This document shows positions 1 through 6,655 of a stretch of 7,930 bases of DNA, in pieces (the stretch's first letter is position 1; the number at the start of each line of letters is the position of its first letter). Under the pieces are notes generated by a model that did no database searches, had not been told where the DNA came from, and saw nothing but the letters and a program-made list of their open reading frames with translations. This DNA comes from Cyclobacteriaceae bacterium (GTDB taxonomy: Bacteria; Bacteroidota; Bacteroidia; Cytophagales; Cyclobacteriaceae). The DNA lies in assembly GCA_030637245.1 (NCBI GenBank), contig DAOVVI010000058.1:1-7930 (forward strand), written 5' to 3'. A program made the position numbers and the translations under genes.

Positions 1-708
1 AATCCGATCAATATTTTGAGTAAGATGATCGCCTCGATGACCGATGAAAATAACAGAATTACCATACCCGGCTTTTATGATAAAGTGGTTGAACTGTCTG
101 GCGAGGATAGAGCAAAAATAGCCACAGCTCCGTTTAGCGAGGAAGAGTATAAAAAGGAATTGGAGGTTGATGCCTTGGCGGGCGAAGCTGGATACACTGC
201 CCTGGAACAATTGGGCATTAGGCCGACACTGGATGTAAATGGCATTTGGGGTGGATATACCGGAGAAGGAGCTAAAACCGTGTTGCCTTCGAAAGCATAT
301 GCCAAAATTTCCATGAGGTTGGTGCCAAATCAAAATAGCAAAGAGATCACTCAACTGTTTACGGATCATTTTAAATCCATCGCTCCTCCGCAAGTGAAGG
401 TAAAGGTAACAGCACATCATGGAGGCGAGCCGGCTGTGACGCCTATCGACTCTATAGCTTATAAAGCGGCTGAAAATGCCTACGAGGAAGGCTGGGGCAA
501 AAAGCCAATTCCTACCAGGGATGGAGGTAGTATTCCTATTGTTGCACTTTTCAAAAAGGAATTAGGTTTAGATTCCATACTTCTTGGTCTAGGGCTGGAT
601 TCGGATGCAATTCATTCACCAAATGAAAGTTTTGGAGTAAGTAATTTTCTAAAGGGAATAGAAACTGTAATCCTGTTCCACAAGCACTTTGCATTGCTCA
701 ATAAATAA
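1..708 (+). CDS. M20-family metallopeptidase (dipeptidase), C-terminal part, cut by the left window edge
   Basis: This is the C-terminal 235 residues of a cytosolic zinc-dependent dipeptidase or carboxypeptidase of the M20/CNDP type, which hydrolyses short peptides. The reading frame is open from base 1, starting N-P-I-N-I-L-S-K-M, so the true start lies outside; the TTG at 16 is not a real start. The visible part begins near the end of the first catalytic section (PGFYDKV, typical of M20 dipeptidases). It continues through the inserted dimerisation domain (GIWGGYTGEG, then KAYAKISMRLVPNQ, with the conserved Arg) and returns to the catalytic domain at PTRDGGSIPI. The closing motif DAIHSPNESF carries the His at 613-615 that serves as a metal ligand in this family. 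The upstream ligands (HxD, Asp, Glu-Glu) lie off the window. The stop is TAA at 706-708, 94 bases before the next gene on the same strand. The family call is firm; the substrate is not determinable. Confidence 0.9.
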   Translation, partial: NPINILSKMIASMTDENNRITIPGFYDKVVELSGEDRAKIATAPFSEEEYKKELEVDALAGEAGYTALEQLGIRPTLDVNGIWGGYTGEGAKTVLPSKAYAKISMRLVPNQNSKEITQLFTDHFKSIAPPQVKVKVTAHHGGEPAVTPIDSIAYKAAENAYEEGWGKKPIPTRDGGSIPIVALFKKELGLDSILLGLGLDSDAIHSPNESFGVSNFLKGIETVILFHKHFALLNK

Positions 709-767
709 TTGAAAATGTACATTGACAACATGTCACTTTGGTTACAAATCAGAAGTATAAAATAATT

Positions 768-775
768 CATCTTTG
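768..775 (+). promoter_or_regulatory. weak candidate -7 element ahead of the dsbD-like gene
   Basis: CATCTTTG matches the Bacteroidota -7 consensus TAnnTTTG at all fixed positions but the first, and lies 27 bases before the ATG at 803. The nearest TTTG upstream (737-740) is 27 bases away, too far for a standard -33 element. A second near match, TTAATTTG, lies at 780-787. The gene could also be read through from the dipeptidase upstream, since no clear terminator is seen in the 94-base gap. Confidence 0.22.
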
Positions 776-802
776 GCCATTAATTTGTATGAGTAGAAGG
801 TT

Positions 803-3301
803 ATGAAAAATATGTCAGTGTTATTTTTTGCTTTATTTATCGTCCATGGACTTAGTGCACAAATTCTTGAGCCTGCAAAGTGGAGTTACGATGTTTCTGA
901 AAAGGAAGTAAAGACCGGTGATGAAGTCGAGTTGATTTTCAAAGCACTCATTGATCCTGATTGGTATTTATATTCTTCTGATTTTGATCCTGACCTGGGT
1001 CCGATGCTCACAGAATTTACTTTTGAACCTAATTCCAACTATGAATTGGTTGGGGAAATTGTACCTGTCAATCCCAGGAAAAAGTATGAAGAGATATGGG
1101 AAGGAGAAGTTAAATATTTCAAAGGCATTGGCGAGTTCCGTCAAAAGGTAAAAATAATAGGTGAAAATCCGGTTATCCGAGGTAGTTACTCTTACCAGGT
1201 TTGCTCTGATGTGGATGGAAAGTGTATCCCTTTTGATGATGAGTTTACCTTCAGTGATTTTATAGTTACATCTATTCAAAGTAAAAAAGCTGATCAGACA
1301 ACGCAGATTCAGACTCAATCTTTGCAACTGCCTGGTTCTGATAATAATGCTACAGAAGATAGTCGGACCGGCATATTAAAACCCGCTTTATGGAAATTTA
1401 GCGTTTCAAATGAAGTTCCTAAACCTGGGGACGAAATTGATTTGATCTTTCAGGCCAAAATCGATAAAGACTGGTATCTATACTCATCTGACATTGATCT
1501 GGTTCCCGGGCCCATCCCAGCCACATTCACATTTGATGAAAATGATGGTTATGAATTGATTGGCGAGATTCAACCAATCGGCGCAAAGAAAAAGTATGAC
1601 AAAATCTTTGAGGGAGATGTGACTTACTTTAAAGAAACAGCAGAGTTTCGTCAACGCATAAAAATAAGTAAAAAAGATTTTGGGATTTCCGGCACGATCG
1701 AATACCAGGTCTGTTCCGATGTTGATGGAAAATGCATTCCTTTTGAAGAGGATTTTAGCTTTGGCGAAAACACATCGGTTTCAGTAGTTGTAGCATCAAA
1801 AGAAGCCAAAACAGGACTTCTTAAATCAAGAGATACATATTCTCCTTATTCTTTGCTTAGTTTTATGATCATTGCATTCCTGGCTGGGTTGGCGGCTTTA
1901 TTTACACCTTGCGTATTCCCGATGATCCCGATGACAGTTACCTTTTTTACGGGAAAGGCAAAAAGCAGAAAGCAGGGAATACGAAATGCATTGATCTATG
2001 GATTTTCAATTATTTTTATCTACACCTTAATCGGATCAATTGTAGCACCATTTATGGGTCCGGAAATAGCCAATGAGTTGGCTACCAACTGGGTGCCTAA
2101 CCTGATTTTCTTCACCGTTTTTGTGGTTTTTGCACTTTCGTTTTTTGGATTATTTGAAATAACTCTTCCAAGTTCATGGGTTAACAAAGCTGACCAACAG
2201 GCAGACAAGGGGGGGCTTGGCGGAATATTTTTCATGGCGTTTACCCTTGTACTTGTGTCATTCTCATGTACCGGTCCGATTGTAGGAAGTATATTGGTAG
2301 AAGCTGCCGGCGGGCAGATTCTAAAACCGATTCTTGGTATGTTCGCTTTTGCCATGGCATTTGCTGTTCCTTTCACACTTTTTGCCATATTCCCGGAGTG
2401 GCTAAATTCCTTGCCAAAATCAGGGGGCTGGCTCAATTCTGTGAAAGTGGTGTTGGGATTTTTGGAACTTGCTTTTGCTTTGAAATTTATTAGTATAGCT
2501 GACCAGGCCTATCATTGGGGCATTCTCGATCGTGAAGTTTATTTGGCTTTCTGGATTGTCATTTTCACGTTAATGGGTCTTTATCTATTGGGTAAGCTCC
2601 GTTTGCCTAATGACAGCCCAATGGAGATATTAAGCGTTCCAAGGCTTATTCTGGCAATTTTGACATTCACATTTGTTGTTTATTTAATTCCAGGAATGTT
2701 TGGGGCGCCATTAAAATCTTTGGCAGGATATCTTCCTCCCATATCGACTCATGATTTTAATATGATGCAAGCTGGAACCAACAGCCAATTTTCAGTTAGT
2801 TCTGATGAAGAAAAATTATGTGATCAACCAAAATATTCTGATTTCTTACATTTTCCGCATGGGATCTTAGGTTATTTTGATTATGATCAGGCATTAGCAT
2901 GTGCTAAAGAGCAGAATAAACCAATATTTATTGATTTCACCGGACATGGTTGTGTAAACTGTCGTGAGATGGAGGCAAGGGTCTGGTCAGACCCTGAAGT
3001 ACTTAAAAGATTAAACAATGATTTTATCGTGTTAGCGCTTTATGTCGATGATAAAACTGATTTGCCTGAATCGGAGTGGTACAATTCTGATTATGATAAT
3101 AAGGTAAAGAAAACCATAGGTAAGCAGAATGCTGATCTTCAAATCAGAAAATTTAACAACAATGCTCAACCTTTTTATATCATTATGAATCATGATGAAG
3201 AATTACTATTAGAGCCTAAGTCTTACGACCTGAGTATCAGTAATTTCATCTCATTTCTTGAGTCGGGAAAGAAAATATTTGCAGCCGAGAATCAGAAGTA
3301 A
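803..3301 (+). CDS. dsbD: DsbD-family thiol:disulfide interchange protein with a duplicated N-terminal redox domain
   Basis: Inner-membrane protein predicted to pass electrons from cytoplasmic thioredoxin to periplasmic thiol proteins, supporting disulfide isomerisation, cytochrome c maturation or peroxide defence. Residues 1-19 form a signal peptide, with likely cleavage in LSA-Q. Residues 21-150 and 191-320 are two copies of the N-terminal periplasmic domain. Each has the WYLYSSD motif and ends in the redox pair CSDVDGKC (Cys134/Cys141 and Cys304/Cys311). About eight membrane segments follow (roughly 345-640), with the buried Cys370 (FTPCVFPMIP) and Cys489 (FSCTGPIVG), as in the CcdA/DsbD core. 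A C-terminal periplasmic thioredoxin-like domain (about 680-826) carries GCVNC (Cys717, Cys720) and a probable cis-Pro in NAQPFY. All six cysteines of the electron relay are present, plus the extra N-terminal pair. At 832 residues it exceeds the roughly 570 of Escherichia coli DsbD, mainly because of the duplication. The ATG at 803 gives an intact signal peptide; AGAAGG lies only two bases before it, too close to be a good ribosome binding site. Confidence 0.93.
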   Translation: MKNMSVLFFALFIVHGLSAQILEPAKWSYDVSEKEVKTGDEVELIFKALIDPDWYLYSSDFDPDLGPMLTEFTFEPNSNYELVGEIVPVNPRKKYEEIWEGEVKYFKGIGEFRQKVKIIGENPVIRGSYSYQVCSDVDGKCIPFDDEFTFSDFIVTSIQSKKADQTTQIQTQSLQLPGSDNNATEDSRTGILKPALWKFSVSNEVPKPGDEIDLIFQAKIDKDWYLYSSDIDLVPGPIPATFTFDENDGYELIGEIQPIGAKKKYDKIFEGDVTYFKETAEFRQRIKISKKDFGISGTIEYQVCSDVDGKCIPFEEDFSFGENTSVSVVVASKEAKTGLLKSRDTYSPYSLLSFMIIAFLAGLAALFTPCVFPMIPMTVTFFTGKAKSRKQGIRNALIYGFSIIFIYTLIGSIVAPFMGPEIANELATNWVPNLIFFTVFVVFALSFFGLFEITLPSSWVNKADQQADKGGLGGIFFMAFTLVLVSFSCTGPIVGSILVEAAGGQILKPILGMFAFAMAFAVPFTLFAIFPEWLNSLPKSGGWLNSVKVVLGFLELAFALKFISIADQAYHWGILDREVYLAFWIVIFTLMGLYLLGKLRLPNDSPMEILSVPRLILAILTFTFVVYLIPGMFGAPLKSLAGYLPPISTHDFNMMQAGTNSQFSVSSDEEKLCDQPKYSDFLHFPHGILGYFDYDQALACAKEQNKPIFIDFTGHGCVNCREMEARVWSDPEVLKRLNNDFIVLALYVDDKTDLPESEWYNSDYDNKVKKTIGKQNADLQIRKFNNNAQPFYIIMNHDEELLLEPKSYDLSISNFISFLESGKKIFAAENQK
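863..1252 (+). repeat. first copy of tandem DsbD N-terminal domain
   Basis: Encodes residues 21-150 of the DsbD-like protein. It aligns without gaps to residues 191-320, with about 73 of 130 positions identical by hand count. The blocks DWYLYSSD and QVCSDVDGKCIPF are fully conserved between the copies. The nucleotide sequences have drifted clearly, so the duplication is not recent. Confidence 0.88.
1373..1762 (+). repeat. second copy of tandem DsbD N-terminal domain
   Basis: Encodes residues 191-320, offset by exactly 170 residues (510 bases) from the first copy. A linker of about 40 residues rich in Ser, Thr, Gln and Asn separates the copies. This copy keeps both redox cysteines (304 and 311), so both domains look functional. 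Confidence 0.88.
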
Positions 3302-3336
3302 AAATTCTCTCACGCTAAAATTTTTAGTAATAGTCG

Positions 3337-3366
3337 TTGATAATTCATTTTTTTTATTAACTTTTG
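3337..3366 (+). promoter_or_regulatory. candidate Bacteroidota promoter for the 481-residue protein gene
   Basis: A TTG at 3337-3339 (-33 like) is followed 18 bases later by TAACTTTTG at 3358-3366. The latter resembles the Bacteroidota -7 element TAnnTTTG with one extra base, and is followed by C as is common for these promoters. Transcription would start near 3373, giving a leader of about 65 bases. The match is by eye only. Confidence 0.5.
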
Positions 3367-3426
3367 CGGTGAATATTACATTCATTGAAATAACTAAAAA
3401 TTTAATTTTTATTCCCTCACATTTTT

Positions 3427-3431
3427 AAGGA
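3427..3431 (+). promoter_or_regulatory. Shine-Dalgarno-like site fixing the ATG at 3438
   Basis: AAGGA lies six bases before the ATG at 3438. It is the clearest ribosome binding site in the window; the other starts have A-rich upstream sequence, as is usual in Bacteroidota. It supports this ATG as the start. Confidence 0.55.
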
Positions 3432-3437
3432 CACAGA

Positions 3438-4883
3438 ATGGCTAAACTCAAGAACATCATAAAGCAACTTTCAGAGGAAGACTTTGTAGCAATATATGAT
3501 TCACTAATTGACAGTAGTGCAGACAAATCAGCTTTTCTTCTTCGGGCAATGCGGGAAAAGCAGCAGTCGGATAATAAGATTATGGAAGAATTGGATGTGA
3601 ATACCAATGCTTACTATACCCTTAGATCACGGCTCAACCAGAAAATTGAAGAGTACCTGCTACAGCAGATGGAAAATCCACGCACGGATATCCTGAAAAA
3701 GGTTGCCAACATTAATGAGATAATCTTTACAAAGAAAAGAGCTATTGCAGTGGCAACACTAAAAAAGCTTGAGAAGGAATTACTTGATTATGATTTATCT
3801 AACGAACTGACAATTGTTTATAAGTTTCTGAAGAAACTTCATATCAATACTGCCGATTACTTTAATTACTCTCAATTGTATAACAAACATGTGGCTTATA
3901 CACTCGCAGTAGATAAAGCAGAGGATCTGTTGGCGGAATATTTCAAGAAGTATGGAAATTTTGCGCTTTCCGGGGATCCTAGATCAAAAATGGAACTGTC
4001 GTTGATGAACAAGGAGATGAACAATGTGTGTGCATTGTACAAATCGCACAGGTTATATGTATATCAGAGTTGCATCAACATTTACCACAGACTTTATGTG
4101 GAGAAAGAGGAAACTATCCAAGAAGAAGTTGAACCTATCGAAGATATCATTCTGAATGTTCAAAAGATTTTTGAAGATTATCACCTTGACTCCATATACT
4201 ATCATTTGAGAATCGTATTTGAATATCTCAAACTCGAGTATTACGATCATTACAAGGTATATCGCAAGGCTGAAGACTTCTTTGAAGAGGTAAATGATTC
4301 TTGCGCGGATCTTCTATCGAACTATACACTCTTTACTTATCCTGCACAATTCTTAATGACAAAAATAAAACGTCACGTACGAATGAGTAATATGGAGGAA
4401 ATGTACGAGGAAAACGAAGTATTATTCCATGATTATGAGCCAGATAAAAATGATGTCCCGAATTATATAACCTATGTTATTTACAGATCTTTGTCATGCT
4501 ATTACAAGAAAAGTTATGGAGAAGCGGCAAGATGGGTGAATAATCTATTGAATGAAATTAGCTTGAAAAAATTCCCTGCTGCCCAGCTTGAAGTCAAGAC
4601 GATATTGGCGCTACATTATTGCATGGTAAGAGATTATGATTTGTTTAATCAGCTTATCAACAGTATTCAAAGACAAATCAGGTTGTTGGGAAAAGATGCT
4701 TGTGAACATGTAGTGATATTCACTAAAATGCTTAAAATTTCCATAAGCGATTCGAAAAAAAATAAAAAGTCCAAGATTGAAAGTCTAGCGGTAAAGATTA
4801 GAAATATAGAAATGGATTATTTCACTCCAACACTTTTAGTTAAAATCGATGAAGAGTTTATTAATATTTTGAGCAAAGAGTAG
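3438..4883 (+). CDS. conserved-looking helical protein of unknown function, 481 residues
   Basis: I cannot assign a known function. The protein has no signal peptide or membrane segment and should be cytoplasmic. It appears almost entirely alpha-helical, with many Leu, Lys, Glu and Tyr residues; the spacing of aromatic and Leu residues in about 150-430 suggests a helical-repeat (TPR-like) scaffold, though I see no clean TPR consensus. Residues 45-67 (DNKIMEELDVNTNAYYTLRS and on) resemble a helix-turn-helix: a helix, a turn at DVN, then a helix with Arg63 and Arg65. Residues 439-446 form a Lys-rich patch (SKKNKKSK) near the C-terminus. The sequence style (YYTLRSRLNQKIEEYLLQQM, DYDLSNELTIVYK) feels like a lineage-restricted Cytophagales family, but that is recollection, not a search. 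It has its own candidate promoter and a good ribosome binding site, and is probably a single-gene unit. Coding confidence is high: it is long, uninterrupted, and has codon use like its neighbours. Confidence 0.85.
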   Translation: MAKLKNIIKQLSEEDFVAIYDSLIDSSADKSAFLLRAMREKQQSDNKIMEELDVNTNAYYTLRSRLNQKIEEYLLQQMENPRTDILKKVANINEIIFTKKRAIAVATLKKLEKELLDYDLSNELTIVYKFLKKLHINTADYFNYSQLYNKHVAYTLAVDKAEDLLAEYFKKYGNFALSGDPRSKMELSLMNKEMNNVCALYKSHRLYVYQSCINIYHRLYVEKEETIQEEVEPIEDIILNVQKIFEDYHLDSIYYHLRIVFEYLKLEYYDHYKVYRKAEDFFEEVNDSCADLLSNYTLFTYPAQFLMTKIKRHVRMSNMEEMYEENEVLFHDYEPDKNDVPNYITYVIYRSLSCYYKKSYGEAARWVNNLLNEISLKKFPAAQLEVKTILALHYCMVRDYDLFNQLINSIQRQIRLLGKDACEHVVIFTKMLKISISDSKKNKKSKIESLAVKIRNIEMDYFTPTLLVKIDEEFINILSKE

Positions 4884-4904
4884 TATCGGATCAAAATAAT
4901 TCAG

Positions 4905-4937
4905 TTTCCTGGAAGAGCACTTCTCTCTTTTAGGAAA
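4905..4937 (+). other. 13-bp hairpin in the convergent intergenic region, possible 3' end structure
   Basis: The arms 4905-4917 (TTTCCTGGAAGAG) and 4925-4937 (CTCTTTTAGGAAA) pair over 13 positions around a 7-base loop. Two adjacent pairs (4911-4912 with 4930-4931) are G-U wobbles. On the complementary strand these become A-C mismatches, so the helix is continuous only in plus-strand RNA. That fits the 3' end of the 481-residue protein gene, whose stop is 22 bases upstream. No U-tract follows, so it is not a standard intrinsic terminator; it may stabilise or process the 3' end. Confidence 0.5.
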
Positions 4938-5067
4938 AATACGTTGTGTGGTTCATTATTAAACATCGTAATAGCTAAAAAAGCTGAAAGTTAAAGGACA
5001 AAAATCGATGTATTAAAAATTATGATATCACCTCTTACTCCAATCTTGTCCGGATTAGGTAGTAATA

Positions 5068-5487
5068 CTACAACTCTAATTTTTCAAGATTTTCCTGACT
5101 CAAAGGTTTGTTAATATACTTCTTAACATAAGTATATTCTTTTGACTTATTCACATCCTGAGGATTTATGGATGAAGTAAGCATTACAATTTTACATTTT
5201 TTCTTTGTAGTATTCTGAAGTTTTTCAAATTCATCAAGAAACTGAAATCCATCCATAAGTGGCATATCAATGTCCAGAAAGATAACATCAGGTAAAATTT
5301 GATCATCAATATCTTCCAGTTTTTCGATATTTTTTAGGAACTCTATAGCGCTGCGAGCGCCTGTATGTGTATAAATATACTGTGTAATACTTGCAGCCTC
5401 AATCATTTTTTGATTTATCAAATTATCGATTTCGTTATCATCGATAAGCATTACGGCGTAAAAGTCATTTTCATTTGTATTTGACAT
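5068..5487 (-). CDS. single-domain CheY-like response regulator
   Basis: A 139-residue protein made only of a receiver domain with no output domain. It probably takes a phosphate from a histidine kinase and acts through protein contacts or as a phosphorelay intermediate. All key residues are visible: the acidic pair Asp16-Asp17 (MLIDDNEID) binding Mg2+, phospho-acceptor Asp72 in FLDIDMPLMDG, the switch residue Thr104 in MLTSS, and Lys127 followed by Pro128 in YINKPLS. The spacer between beta-2 and beta-3 contains a short acidic stretch (EKLEDIDDQ) seen in many Bacteroidota stand-alone regulators. No kinase gene lies nearby, so its partner is unknown. The ATG is preceded by AT-rich sequence with no Shine-Dalgarno site. 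It is separated from rpmA by a terminator and about 370 bases, so it is transcribed on its own. Confidence 0.92.
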   Translation of the reverse strand: MSNTNENDFYAVMLIDDNEIDNLINQKMIEAASITQYIYTHTGARSAIEFLKNIEKLEDIDDQILPDVIFLDIDMPLMDGFQFLDEFEKLQNTTKKKCKIVMLTSSINPQDVNKSKEYTYVKKYINKPLSQENLEKLEL

Positions 5488-5535
5488 ACTATTTATTATT
5501 TACAAAATGCCACTGAATTATTAATATGCACTACA

Positions 5536-5554
5536 ATATTTTTTTAAAAAATAT
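5536..5554. repeat. A/T-only palindrome upstream of the response regulator
   Basis: ATATTTTTT (5536-5544) and AAAAAATAT (5546-5554) are perfect 9-base inverted arms around a single T. The T-run and A-run side by side could bend DNA near the candidate promoter or form a weak hairpin. It overlaps the proposed -7 element, and base composition alone could produce it. Confidence 0.4.
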
Positions 5555-5580
5555 AGCCTTTTTTCAAGTTATCCTTCAAA
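5548..5580 (-). promoter_or_regulatory. candidate Bacteroidota promoter for the response regulator
   Basis: On the minus strand, TTTG (5580-5577) is followed after 21 bases by TATATTTT (5555-5548), one base off the -7 consensus TAnnTTTG. This would start transcription near 5541 and give a leader of about 53 bases. The surrounding sequence is very AT-rich, so a chance match is possible. Confidence 0.35.
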
Positions 5581-5861
5581 TTGTGAAAGACTAATTAAAA
5601 AATGTTTTCAAATCTAGGAGATTATGGGACTTTTTCAAATAGACACACATTTAGTCTAAGTAAGGTTTAAATTAAAAATTAAAGTATTACTAGAAGAGTT
5701 TAAGCAGAAATACCTCATTTTGAGTTAAAATCAAAATTAACAGCGTGTTTATGCTTCTTTTAAAAAATCTTAATAGAGCAAGTTTTAACTGATATTTAAG
5801 TTATTCGAAAGGCAAAAAAGTGTCATTAGGAAAATTGATACCTGATATAATTGATTTTTTC

Positions 5862-5890
5862 AAAAAAAAAGACTGAAAATGCTTCAGCCT
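5862..5890 (-). terminator. intrinsic terminator of the rplU-rpmA operon
   Basis: On the minus strand, AGGCTGAA (5890-5883) pairs with TTCAGTCT (5877-5870) around a 5-base loop, giving an 8-bp stem with one G-U pair. A tract of T residues (complement of the A-run at 5862-5870) follows at once. It lies 26 bases after the rpmA stop codon, as expected for a Rho-independent terminator. Confidence 0.88.
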
Positions 5891-5916
5891 CCAATTTATT
5901 TTAATGATATCGTGTA

Positions 5917-6177
5917 TTATGCTTCAATTGGATCTACTGAAACAAAAGATCTGTTCTTTCTGCCCTTTTTAAATGTTACAGTTCCATCTATTAATGCAAA
6001 CAAAGTATGGTCTTTTCCCATGCCAACGTTCACACCAGGGTGGTGAGTTGTGCCCCTTTGTCTCACAAGGATATTTCCTGCAATAGCTACCTGACCGCCA
6101 TAAAGTTTAACGCCAAGACGTTTACTCTCTGACTCTCTACCGTTTCTAGAACTACCGGCTCCTTTTTTATGTGCCAT
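5917..6177 (-). CDS. rpmA: 50S ribosomal protein L27
   Basis: An 86-residue component of the large ribosomal subunit, near the peptidyl transferase centre, where its flexible N-terminal tail contacts tRNA. The sequence begins [20 protein letters not shown] and contains the conserved [17 protein letters not shown] and [16 protein letters not shown] blocks, so it is recognisable over its full length. The start gives the normal bacterial N-terminus, without the cleavable extension found in Firmicutes L27. It begins seven bases after the rplU stop, shares that gene's promoter, and is followed by a clear intrinsic terminator. Confidence 0.98.
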   Translation of the reverse strand: MAHKKGAGSSRNGRESESKRLGVKLYGGQVAIAGNILVRQRGTTHHPGVNVGMGKDHTLFALIDGTVTFKKGRKNRSFVSVDPIEA

Positions 6178-6184
6178 TTTTAGA

Positions 6185-6493
6185 TTATTTTATGCCTTCA
6201 ATTAATACCTTAGTAAATTGCTGCCTATGACCATTCTTCACTTTATACCCTTTCCTTCTTTTCTTTTTGAAAACAATCACTTTGTCATCTTTCACATGAC
6301 CAAGAATTTTTCCAGTCACTTTTGATCCCTTAATACTCGGCGCACCAACTTTTACTTTACCGTCATTATCAACAAGTAAAACATTATCGAACTCTACTTT
6401 ATCACCATCTTTTCCTTCTAATAAAGGAGTATAATAGTACTTATCCTTCTCTACTTTTACTTGTGTTCCAGCTATTTCAACGATTGCGTACAT
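6185..6493 (-). CDS. rplU: 50S ribosomal protein L21
   Basis: A 102-residue protein that binds 23S rRNA in the large subunit. The start [20 protein letters not shown], the central [15 protein letters not shown] strand region and the basic C-terminal block [20 protein letters not shown] are diagnostic, and the length is normal. It is the first gene of the rplU-rpmA pair, an arrangement common across bacteria, and has a near-perfect Bacteroidota promoter about 45 bases upstream. Its translation start is preceded by the A-rich AAAATAAAAAGAG rather than a strong Shine-Dalgarno site. Confidence 0.98.
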   Translation of the reverse strand: MYAIVEIAGTQVKVEKDKYYYTPLLEGKDGDKVEFDNVLLVDNDGKVKVGAPSIKGSKVTGKILGHVKDDKVIVFKKKRRKGYKVKNGHRQQFTKVLIEGIK

Positions 6494-6508
6494 CTCTTTT
6501 TATTTTGT

Positions 6509-6524
6509 TGTGGATATGCCCACA
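6509..6524 (-). promoter_or_regulatory. small hairpin in the rplU leader
   Basis: In the rplU leader, TGTGG (6524-6520 on the minus strand) pairs with CCACA (6513-6509) around a 6-base loop. The stem ends 15 bases before the start codon. It may affect initiation or be a site of L21 feedback, but this is inference; five base pairs is short. Confidence 0.35.
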
Positions 6525-6537
6525 GAAAAACGGACTG

Positions 6538-6569
6538 CAAAAGTATTGGAATAGTTTTTAAATACCAAA
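6538..6569 (-). promoter_or_regulatory. promoter of rplU-rpmA
   Basis: On the minus strand, TTTG (6569-6566) is followed after 20 bases by TACTTTTG (6545-6538), a full match to the Bacteroidota -7 element TAnnTTTG, then by CAG. Start of transcription is expected near 6531, giving a leader of about 40 bases. This is the best promoter in the window and a strong pointer to the phylum. Confidence 0.82.
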
Positions 6570-6655
6570 TTATAAATAGTCAAAATAGTAATCACAACGA
6601 GCAGTTATTGATATGGCAGCTGACCGGGGAGCATATATTTGTCAGAGTCAGAGGA

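Larger units (their letters stand above)
5488..5861. other. gene-free AT-rich region upstream of the response regulator
   Basis: About 370 bases with no open frame of useful length on either strand and no recognisable RNA gene. It holds a candidate promoter for the response regulator (5548-5580) and an A/T palindrome at 5536-5554. The heptamer TTCAAAT occurs at 5575, 5607 and 5634. I see nothing else that can be supported. Confidence 0.6.

Noticed and set aside
968..1327. 119-codon open frame on the minus strand inside the DsbD-like gene
   Set aside because: It lies opposite a clearly coding frame, has no domain character, and its product looks like the complement of that gene.
2020..2436. 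138-codon minus-strand open frame inside the membrane part of the DsbD-like gene
   Set aside because: Antisense shadow of the hydrophobic segments, with no start signal or recognisable protein.
3315..3327. CTAAAATTTTTAG palindrome after the dsbD-like gene as a terminator
   Set aside because: The arms leave a single-base centre, the stem is almost all A-T, and no hairpin of useful strength forms; no terminator is called here.
4752..4776. A-rich run in the 481-residue protein gene as a programmed frameshift site
   Set aside because: The frame continues normally to a stop over 100 bases later, and no overlapping second frame of useful length exists.
5039..5060. Possible 6-bp minus-strand hairpin CTAATC/GATTGG after the response regulator
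   Set aside because: The stem is short with one wobble pair and no T-tract follows; not enough for a terminator.
5575..5640. Three TTCAAAT copies as a repeat array or operator set
   Set aside because: The spacing is uneven (32 and 27 bases) and the region is so AT-rich that chance copies are expected; not listed as a repeat feature.
6641..6653. Short tandem GTCAGAGTCAGAG
   Set aside because: Only two units of six bases; too short to mean anything on its own.
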